Origin: Deltaproteobacteria bacterium
GTDB taxonomy: Bacteria; Desulfobacterota; DSM-4660; Desulfatiglandales; HGW-15
Length of the DNA: 12,262 bases
NCBI GenBank assembly: GCA_020342025.1
Contig: CP070840.1
Span: 4,105,334 to 4,117,595 of the forward strand
Direction of reading: 5' to 3'
How positions within the stretch are numbered: the first letter of the stretch is position 1; the number at the start of each line of letters is the position of its first letter. Below are positions 6,764-12,262 of this stretch, one piece after another. Under the pieces are notes generated by a model. That model had not been told where the DNA came from and ran no database searches. It saw only the letters and a program-made list of their open reading frames with translations. The position numbers were made by a program, and so were the translations under genes.

Positions 6764-7741
6764 TTAACTCGATTCGTCCGGCTTTCTCAGAAGCTCCTCA
6801 GGGGGGATCATGATGCGATTGGCCTGGAAATCGGGCAACAGAAAAGGGAAGGCGTTGTGCGAGGAGACAGCGGGGCGGGTCTTGTCCTCCTTTCTTGTCT
6901 TTTCAAATAGGGACAGTGTATATGCTTTTGCGCCCTGCAGTTGAATGGTGTAGACGGGATCTGTGAAATCCCCTTTTTTACGTCCTTCAAGGTAGGCGCT
7001 ACAGTTCAGCCTAGACAGGGTGGCGAACAATTCTTTTAACTTGGATGCATCCACCCCTTTGCCTTCAGGAGTTTGCCACATGGATTCCGCCTGGGGTGGT
7101 TCCCTGTCTCGGGTCTCACCTTGCTTCGATGTGGCCACTTCCACAGGCAGCGATTTTCGTATCAGGGTCATGGAATCCTCGCCCCTGGTGATATCCAGCT
7201 TCTGGATTTCCTGCTGCTCAAATCTCAGAACGGCCTTATCGCGAAGATTCTCTAAGGTCTGGTCAAGTCTGCCCCTGAAGTTCTCCCGGGCATGGTAGAC
7301 ACGCTCGTCCCCTGCTATTTTCACAAATGTGTGGCTGAAAGAAGGGGCAACTTTACCCACATCAAATTCCCGCTTTAGCTCATCTCCAGTCCATGCTTTG
7401 ACACCGATCCGCTTTTCCTTATGAAGATCGTAACGTTCATAGCTTTTAGATTCCGAAATGAGGGTGGTCAAGGTTAGCGTCCCTATGGTGTCCAGTATGC
7501 CTTTGATCTTGCCGTCATCAGCTGGATATCCTTCAGGAGAAATGGTCCAGAGCCCCTCCTTTTTCTCCAGCAGGATCGTCCCTTCGGGCTTGGAGATCTC
7601 CACCCGAGTCACTTCCGATGTGGAAACCTGAGAAATATTTGGCAGGCGATAGTGGCTCCTGTCGGGTTTTCGGAGAACGAGATACAAGGAGAGAGCTATG
7701 ATAAGGATAAAGAGGATCAGATATTCTTTCTTTATTTTCAT
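6764..7741 (-). CDS. DUF4340 membrane-anchored protein of the Gld-type ABC operon
   Basis: A 325-residue protein with one N-terminal membrane anchor (about 6-23, LILFILIIALSLYLVL after basic KIKKE) and the remaining 300 residues predicted outside the cytoplasm. The start of the soluble part (EVTRVEISKPEGTILLEKKEGLWTIS, quoted here in two pieces as EVTRVEISKPEG and TILLEKKEGLWTIS) and the following PADDGKIKGILDTI are the hallmark repeat of DUF4340 proteins. These are beta-rich and commonly encoded with GldG-like ABC auxiliary proteins. It is the last gene of the operon: its start is 14 bases after the stop of the GldG-like gene, with AAGGGATGG upstream. Its biochemical role is unknown; as a partner of the exporter it may bind substrate or the cell wall (inference). 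Confidence 0.83.
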   Translation of the reverse strand: MKIKKEYLILFILIIALSLYLVLRKPDRSHYRLPNISQVSTSEVTRVEISKPEGTILLEKKEGLWTISPEGYPADDGKIKGILDTIGTLTLTTLISESKSYERYDLHKEKRIGVKAWTGDELKREFDVGKVAPSFSHTFVKIAGDERVYHARENFRGRLDQTLENLRDKAVLRFEQQEIQKLDITRGEDSMTLIRKSLPVEVATSKQGETRDREPPQAESMWQTPEGKGVDASKLKELFATLSRLNCSAYLEGRKKGDFTDPVYTIQLQGAKAYTLSLFEKTRKEDKTRPAVSSHNAFPFLLPDFQANRIMIPPEELLRKPDESS

Positions 7742-7755
7742 GGGCAGCCATCCCT

Positions 7756-9936
7756 TCAGTTTCGAAACATGATCTGGATCCTTCTTTTACGAGAATGCCG
7801 ACGGAACCAGACCAGGAGCCCAAAAAGCACCACCAGCACGGGCAACCCCACAATGTTGAACGACTTGACGAGTGTTTTGACTCCTGCTCCGGTCTCCACC
7901 AGGGGGTTGAAGCGTTGCTCTTTACTCCGCATCATGGCGATATCTTCCCGATTGTTGAGATAGTCCACGATATTCATGATGAACATGGCGTTGGGGGTTT
8001 TTCCCTCCGCGTCCAGAATATTGTCTTTGAGCACCTCTGAAGAGGCCATGAGAAAGATCTTGCCGGGTCCTCCCTTAGTCAGAAATTGACCCTTACTCTC
8101 AATTTTTGATAGGTCTACATCAGGTTTCTCTATTTTGGGTTCGGTCCTCTCTGTCTTTTTTTCCGGTATATCCTTCCCTGCAAAATAGCTCGTGAATTTC
8201 CCCTCCAAAAGATAGGCCAACGGCAGGCTTTTGAACTCCTCGGGCGAGCCGGGTGGCCGGATGAACATAGGATTGAGGTTCATCTGGTCAGCCATCTCCC
8301 ATGACCTCTCTGATGAGCTGAAGAGTCGTATTGTCTTCAGGCCCATCTCCTCAACTCGCTTGCCGTCCGTTTCCAGAGGCGAGATCTTCAGGACCACCAG
8401 CCCTTTGATGTTCTTCATAAACTTGGGATCGTTGTTGATGGTTTTGTTCTTGATCAATGGGGCAAAATAGATGGCTTGTTCACCCCCCCCAAACTGCATT
8501 GGCATTCTCTGTTTGTAACAGCTCTCATCCATCACATAGGACTTCCTCACATTGACGCCGTAATGGGCCAAGAGTTTTTCAAGGCCCGTATCCAAAGGAA
8601 CAATCATGGGGCCTTGGGGCGCTCTAGGCCGTGCACTGCCCTGCTGAGGGGGCATCATCTCATTAAACCTATCCAGAAAAATAGCCAGGGTTTTCCCTCT
8701 CATTAGAAATTGATCGATTTGGAAGAGCTCATAATCAGTAAAATTCTCTTTTGGTCCGGCTATGACAAGGCAGTTGAAGCTGTCAGGGATAGGGTCATCC
8801 TTCAGATGGACTCTCTTGATGGTGTAGTTTTGGGAGATTAGGTTTTGGAATTTTCTTAGGGTATCCGGCTTTCGTTGCCCCGCAGGCTCCGCTGGGGATG
8901 CGCCTAACAGATCTAGGGTTCCGTGATCAGCGAGGTAGCCCAGGTCCTCGTTGATGTCGATAAGTGATTCCAGATTCTCGCCAATGGCCTCTTCCATCCG
9001 GTGAAGATCAGTTAATTGGTATTGCGTCCCGATGAGTGGCAGCCTCAAAACACGGATCAATGGGATGGTTACCACCCTTTCCCTGTGCTCCATGACAAGG
9101 CCAATGGCCCCCTCACCCGGCTCTATCTTAGCCCCAGAGAGGGCTGGCCATTTTAGATTCATAAGATTGTATTTCCTGACCAGGGCGGCCAGATTTTCAT
9201 CCTTCGAGGGATTCAGATATTCAAATTCCAGCTTCCCGTAATGCTTCTCATCCAGTTTTCTGACTATCTCTTCTATTTTGTCGGGAAGGGCCGGAAGATC
9301 TTTTAGCCGCATATAAGGGGCAACCTGCTCCAGGGAAGAGGAGAGGAAGAGTCTGATCTTTATCTTTTCTTTTAGAGCCAGAAGGGCGCTGATTTTGTTG
9401 TTCAGCTTTTGCATGGCCATGGTCAGCCTGTATTCCAACCCTTGTATGGAAGTAATCGTGGGGATCCGTTCCATAAGATCACCATGGATGAGGACCAATC
9501 CCATGTAAGCCTTCTGAAACTTCACCTCATCTTTTTCAATGGCCTGAAGCTGAACAGGTGGGATGCCATAATTTCTTGCCAGGGTCTGGTTTTCCTTCGC
9601 CTCCTTGCTGATGTCACCTTCCTCAGGACTCACATCGTAGAAGCGGTAGTTGAAATATGGGTTCGCGTAATTGGAATACTCTTGCAGGAGATCGTGTAGA
9701 TATCGCTCTGTGTTATTGTGGGGCGCAGGAAGGTTCTTTGTAAAAAAGACGTTAATGGTCAGGGGTTCTGAGAGCGTGGAAACGACGCGGCGGCTTGCCT
9801 TGGAAATGGAATAGACTTTCTCCTTTGTCAGATCAAATCTCAGAAGGAGCGTTGTGCCCACGATATTGATCAGGACGACCACAGCCAGGTAGGCCAGCAG
9901 TTTGATATATCTTTCTGATGTGCCTCTCACGCCCAT
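7756..9936 (-). CDS. GldG-like ABC transporter auxiliary protein
   Basis: A 726-residue protein of the family described as the auxiliary component of an uncharacterised ABC system linked to gliding (GldG-like). It has an N-terminal membrane segment (about 11-33) followed by the typical FDLTKEKVYSIS (34-45). A large extracytoplasmic body starts LSEPLTINVFFTKNLP, and a C-terminal membrane helix (about 693-711, IVGLPVLVVLFGLLVWF) precedes a basic cytoplasmic tail. The body includes a GATase/Rossmann-like stretch (FNCLVIAGPKENFTDYELFQ, FLMRGKTLAIFLDRFN) as in other members. In Bacteroidota GldG is needed for gliding, but homologues are widespread in non-gliding bacteria, where the cargo is unknown. 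The start lies 11 bases after the permease stop; the binding site (AGGGG) is modest. Confidence 0.87.
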   Translation of the reverse strand: MGVRGTSERYIKLLAYLAVVVLINIVGTTLLLRFDLTKEKVYSISKASRRVVSTLSEPLTINVFFTKNLPAPHNNTERYLHDLLQEYSNYANPYFNYRFYDVSPEEGDISKEAKENQTLARNYGIPPVQLQAIEKDEVKFQKAYMGLVLIHGDLMERIPTITSIQGLEYRLTMAMQKLNNKISALLALKEKIKIRLFLSSSLEQVAPYMRLKDLPALPDKIEEIVRKLDEKHYGKLEFEYLNPSKDENLAALVRKYNLMNLKWPALSGAKIEPGEGAIGLVMEHRERVVTIPLIRVLRLPLIGTQYQLTDLHRMEEAIGENLESLIDINEDLGYLADHGTLDLLGASPAEPAGQRKPDTLRKFQNLISQNYTIKRVHLKDDPIPDSFNCLVIAGPKENFTDYELFQIDQFLMRGKTLAIFLDRFNEMMPPQQGSARPRAPQGPMIVPLDTGLEKLLAHYGVNVRKSYVMDESCYKQRMPMQFGGGEQAIYFAPLIKNKTINNDPKFMKNIKGLVVLKISPLETDGKRVEEMGLKTIRLFSSSERSWEMADQMNLNPMFIRPPGSPEEFKSLPLAYLLEGKFTSYFAGKDIPEKKTERTEPKIEKPDVDLSKIESKGQFLTKGGPGKIFLMASSEVLKDNILDAEGKTPNAMFIMNIVDYLNNREDIAMMRSKEQRFNPLVETGAGVKTLVKSFNIVGLPVLVVLFGLLVWFRRHSRKRRIQIMFRN

Positions 9937-9947
9937 CCCTATTGCCC

Positions 9948-10652
9948 CTAATCCTTTTCCTCAAGGGCGAAGTGCGTCGCGTAAAGACCAACAAAAATTA
10001 GGCTGAAGAAGTAGATGACATCCCTTGAGTCAATGATGCCCTTAGCGATGTTCTGAAAGTGAAAGTCCGCCCCCAGGTACTCAAGAATCTCGAGTAGGGT
10101 GGAGGGCAGGAAGAAAAGCATCTTATCGATTAAAACCAGACTGAAGCAGATGGCCATGCTTACGATAAAGGCGATAATCTGATTTCGGGTAAGGGAGGAG
10201 GCAAAGAGGCCCACAGCAGAAAAGGATGCACCCAGGAGGATAGCACCCATGTATCCACCCAAGACCGGTCCCCAATCCAGTTGGCCAAGAAGTGATATCG
10301 TAATGGGATAGGCAAGGGTGGGGACCAGCATGGCGGCCACGAATACAACACTTGCCATAAACTTGCCCAGAATCACGTCCCGAAAAGAAACGGGCATGGT
10401 GAGCAGGGTCTCATAGGATCCCACATTCAGTTCCTCTGAAAACAGGCGCATGGTGATAGCCGGAACCACGAAAGAGAAGGTGATAGGGAGCAGGGCAAAG
10501 AAGTTTCGAAGATTGGCCTGGTTAAGGAGAAAAAAGGTGGCAAAAAAGAACCATCCCGTCACCACGAGGAAGATGGATATGACGATATAGGCTATTGGAG
10601 ATACAAAGTAGCTCCTGAATTCTTTCTTGAAGATATGTGTGGCTTGGCGCAT
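9948..10652 (-). CDS. ABC-2 type permease, GldF-like
   Basis: A 234-residue inner-membrane protein with six predicted helices (about 21-40, 50-70, 98-120, 133-153, 157-180, 211-229), the normal size for a GldF-type permease. The N-terminus MRQATHIFKKEFRSYFVSPI is the classic amphipathic start of this family. The cytoplasmic coupling segment MRLFSEELNVGSYETLLTMP (68-87) is conserved for contact with the ATPase. It presumably dimerises and works with the ATPase encoded upstream to export an unknown substrate. The site before ATG is weak (GTGAGA), and a hairpin (10675-10693) lies just upstream in the leader. It is followed 11 bases later by the GldG-like gene. Confidence 0.88.
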   Translation of the reverse strand: MRQATHIFKKEFRSYFVSPIAYIVISIFLVVTGWFFFATFFLLNQANLRNFFALLPITFSFVVPAITMRLFSEELNVGSYETLLTMPVSFRDVILGKFMASVVFVAAMLVPTLAYPITISLLGQLDWGPVLGGYMGAILLGASFSAVGLFASSLTRNQIIAFIVSMAICFSLVLIDKMLFFLPSTLLEILEYLGADFHFQNIAKGIIDSRDVIYFFSLIFVGLYATHFALEEKD

Positions 10653-10674
10653 ATTAACTGTCTCACTGATTAAG

Positions 10675-10693
10675 CCACGTCCTTTGGGCGTGG
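10675..10693. repeat. Short hairpin just upstream of the permease start
   Basis: CCACGTCC (10675-10682) and GGGCGTGG (10686-10693) face each other around TTT. In the minus-strand transcript the outer five pairs are perfect, with one C/A mismatch before the two inner pairs. It ends 22 bases before the permease start codon, where the ribosome site is weak, so it may affect translation or mRNA processing (inference). Confidence 0.4.
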
Positions 10694-10726
10694 TCAGGGA
10701 TAAATGGGTGTGGTTCGATCAGAGAC

Positions 10727-10877
10727 GGAGTGTTGGAGTAATGGAGTGTTGGAGTACTGCTCTCGTAGTAAAATATGAATGGATTTGAAGTCATGATACT
10801 CCTTAACGATCTGTTATTTTATGAAAATGGTAAAAGATGTTTTTTCCATTACTCCACTACTCCACTAATCCCTCACT
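10727..10877. repeat. Opposed arrays of 8-base repeats in the ABC operon
   Basis: On the left, four tandem 8-mers of form GGAGTNNT run at 10727-10758 (GGAGTGTT, GGAGTAAT, GGAGTGTT, GGAGTACT), the first and third identical. On the right, 10846-10877 holds four degenerate 8-mers of the complementary type (CCATTACT, CCACTACT, CCACTAAT, CCCTCACT). The arrays are thus inverted relative to each other and enclose about 87 AT-rich bases. They fill part of the 297-base gap between the ATPase and permease genes and could fold into a long imperfect stem in the operon mRNA. No CRISPR-like spacers are present. Confidence 0.7.
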
Positions 10878-10949
10878 GCAAGAACGTTGCAATGGCAAGG
10901 AGCCGAAGCCTTACTCCAGGAGGCATAGGCAATACCAGGTCAGGATACT

Positions 10950-11885
10950 TCAATCTTCCCGAGTCAGTTTCTGAAATATCTTTTCCAGGGACTGGGTCTC
11001 CTGATAGAACTCCAGGAGAATCCAATCAGTTTGCCTTATCTTTTCATACAGACTACCCCGCAGGTCGGCGGAAGACCGACAGGCGATTCTTACAGCAACC
11101 GTCCCCTCGTCCTCCTCGACGGACTCGATATTCACAATTCCGTCTATGGACCCTAATTTCTTCTGGACCGCCTCAAAATCTGCATTCTGCAATGAGAGAT
11201 GGATGAGGTATTCGCCAAGGGCCGATTGCCTGAGGCTCTCCATATTTCCATCGGCAACGATTTTCCCTTGATTGATAATAACGACCCGGTCGCAGGTCGC
11301 CTCAGCTTCACTAAGGATATGGGTGGAGAAAATGATGGTCTTCTCTTTTCCGATCTGCTTGATGATTTCGCGAATCTCAACGATCTGGTTGGGATCAAGT
11401 CCTGAGGTGGGCTCATCAAAGACCAGGATTTCAGGGTCGTTCATCATGGCATGTGCCAGGCCTACCCGTTGTTTGTAGCCCTTTGAGAGCTCCCCTATGG
11501 GCTGATGCATGACCTCATTGAGGCCGCAGAGCTGGGCCATGTGGCGGATGCGGGGAAGCTTATTCTTTTTCTCAAATTGACGGATATTTGCCACATAGTT
11601 CAGGTAATCATAGACCAGCATGTCGTGATATAAGGGGGCTTCTTCGGGAAGGTATCCGAGCAGTTTCCTGATTTCCAAGGAATGTTCTTCAATATTGTAT
11701 TCTTTGACGCGAATGGTCCCTGAAGTGGGTCTCAGGAAGCCGGTCAGCATCCTCAGTGTGGTGGTTTTCCCAGCCCCGTTGGGACCCAGGAGGCCGAGAA
11801 TCTCTCCTTTTTGGATGTCCAGGTCGATCTGATCAACGGCACAAAGATCCCCAAAATATTTTGTCAGATTCTCTACATGAATCAT
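10950..11885 (-). CDS. ABC transporter ATP-binding protein, GldA-like
   Basis: The cytoplasmic ATPase of the exporter, 311 residues from the chosen start. It has Walker A GPNGAGKTT (34-42), signature LSKGYKQRVGLA (133-144), Walker B ILVFDEP (153-159) with catalytic Glu158, D-loop SGLD, and H-loop His189 in STHIL. The usual Q-loop glutamine is Glu81 in GYLPEEAPLY, a variation I recall as common in this ABC-2 subgroup. Residues about 220-311 form the C-terminal extension seen in GldA/CcmA-type proteins. I chose ATG 11885 because AGGGG at 11894-11898 lies eight bases upstream and residue 2 begins the usual IHVENLTKYFG. A GTG at 11894 overlaps that site. It is the first gene of the operon, directly after a good promoter. 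Confidence 0.93.
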   Translation of the reverse strand: MIHVENLTKYFGDLCAVDQIDLDIQKGEILGLLGPNGAGKTTTLRMLTGFLRPTSGTIRVKEYNIEEHSLEIRKLLGYLPEEAPLYHDMLVYDYLNYVANIRQFEKKNKLPRIRHMAQLCGLNEVMHQPIGELSKGYKQRVGLAHAMMNDPEILVFDEPTSGLDPNQIVEIREIIKQIGKEKTIIFSTHILSEAEATCDRVVIINQGKIVADGNMESLRQSALGEYLIHLSLQNADFEAVQKKLGSIDGIVNIESVEEDEGTVAVRIACRSSADLRGSLYEKIRQTDWILLEFYQETQSLEKIFQKLTRED

Positions 11886-11919
11886 TGAGGGCACCCCTTA
11901 AGTCTCTCTCGGGCAAAAA

Positions 11920-11948
11920 TGTATAAAGAAATGATTTCCTCCTGTCAA
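11920..11948 (-). promoter_or_regulatory. Sigma-70-type promoter of the ABC exporter operon
   Basis: Read on the minus strand, a perfect -35 TTGACA (11948-11943) is followed after exactly 17 bases by TATACA (11925-11920). Transcription would begin near 11913 and leave a leader of about 28 bases before ATG 11885, long enough for its ribosome binding site. Spacing and position both fit, making this the best promoter in the window. Confidence 0.65.
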
Positions 11949-12062
11949 GTCACAAGTTAGCCCGCACGGCAGAGGGGCGAAGGGGATGATCTCTACAAGG
12001 AATGTGTGGTCATTCCTCAATTTTCGTAACATTTAGATCTTTCAAATCCGTGAAACGATTCT

Positions 12063-12262
12063 GTCCGGTGCTCTCTTTTCAGGCCCATATCTATTGTGCT
12101 CAGAGAAGGTGACCTCAGATTTGAGGGTTTTACAATGGCCGTTGCTTGACGCCACGACATATTCTGCCAGAAGTCCTGTGGCGCAAACCCTCAAATCTGC
12201 AGTCACTGCCAAGTCCGGTGGAACTCTTTTTGAGATATGGGCCTGAAAAGAGAGCACCGGAC
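12063..12262. repeat. 200-base nested inverted-repeat element (MITE-like or structured RNA)
   Basis: The left arm 12063-12092 and the right arm 12233-12262 are perfect 30-base inverted repeats, starting GTCCGGTGCTCTC. Inside, 12109-12130 and 12185-12206 are inverted copies over 22 bases with two mismatches (15 perfect, core CAGATTTGAGGG). Innermost, CGCCAC (12150-12155) pairs with GTGGCG (12178-12183), and TTCT/AGAA (12162-12172) closes a GCC loop. Between stems the two sides do not match, so it is not a simple fold-back. Both strands keep an open frame across most of it, but neither has a binding site. A small non-autonomous mobile element is my first reading and a structured RNA the second. 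The right arm ends on the final base of the window, so the true boundary and any target duplication are unseen. Confidence 0.7.

Noticed and set aside
10727..10877. Possible CRISPR array
   Set aside because: The units are 8 bases and directly abutting, with no 25-40 base repeats or unique spacers and no cas gene.
10775..11206. 143-codon plus-strand open frame
   Set aside because: Its second half is antisense to the certain ATPase gene and its first half crosses the 8-base repeat array; composition is not protein-like.
11886..11894. GTG start for the ATPase gene at 11894
   Set aside because: It would overlap the AGGGG binding site; ATG 11885 has correct spacing and the usual family N-terminus.
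12042..12257. 71-codon minus-strand open frame across the terminal repeat element
   Set aside because: It runs through both repeat arms and the opposite strand is also open over nearly the same stretch, which is an effect of the inverted-repeat sequence. No ribosome binding site was found.

Overview
The window looks like chromosomal DNA of an anaerobic bacterium, most plausibly from the Desulfobacterota (the former Deltaproteobacteria). This is inferred from the gene mix, not from a marker gene: an NDP-forming acyl-CoA synthetase alpha subunit, a DUF151 bifunctional-nuclease protein, a glycine/arginine-tailed RRM protein, and a GldA/GldF/GldG-type ABC exporter with a DUF4340 partner. Coding density is ordinary, with strong Shine-Dalgarno sites before most genes. 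I see no rRNA, tRNA, CRISPR array or transposase gene.

Left part (about 150-2573, + strand): a possible promoter and a strong leader hairpin precede an ADP-forming acetyl/acyl-CoA synthetase alpha subunit. An alpha/beta hydrolase of the 3-oxoadipate enol-lactonase type follows 91 bases later. The ATP-grasp beta subunit that the synthetase normally needs is not in the window. A 613-base gap follows (2574-3186) with an AT-rich patch and only a doubtful 51-codon minus-strand frame.

Middle (3187-6683, + strand): a housekeeping-like run of a SlyD-type FKBP isomerase, an RRM RNA-binding protein, a 62-residue conserved-looking small protein coupled to a DUF151 nuclease-like protein (5-base gap), and an exported SurA/PpiC-type parvulin chaperone. 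The theme is protein folding and nucleic-acid binding. A 435-base gap (5976-6410) is rich in hairpins, including two related GAGACCC...TCAAGC hairpins 118 bases apart. It precedes an unrecognised 90-residue protein.

Right part (6764-11885, - strand): a four-gene operon in the order ATPase, permease, large GldG-like auxiliary protein, DUF4340 protein, driven by a well-formed sigma-70-type promoter (TTGACA, 17 bases, TATACA) just upstream of the ATPase. The last three genes are nearly contiguous. A 297-base gap between ATPase and permease carries opposed arrays of 8-base repeats. Together they should form an inner-membrane ABC-2 exporter with two membrane-anchored extracytoplasmic partners and an unknown substrate.

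The last 200 bases (12063-12262) form a nested inverted-repeat element with perfect 30-base ends, an imperfect 22-base internal inverted repeat and an inner 6-base stem. The last base of the right arm is the last base of the window. With the 10727-10877 array and the 5976-6410 hairpins, this is the most unusual structure here. I did not find a convincing new multi-gene system.
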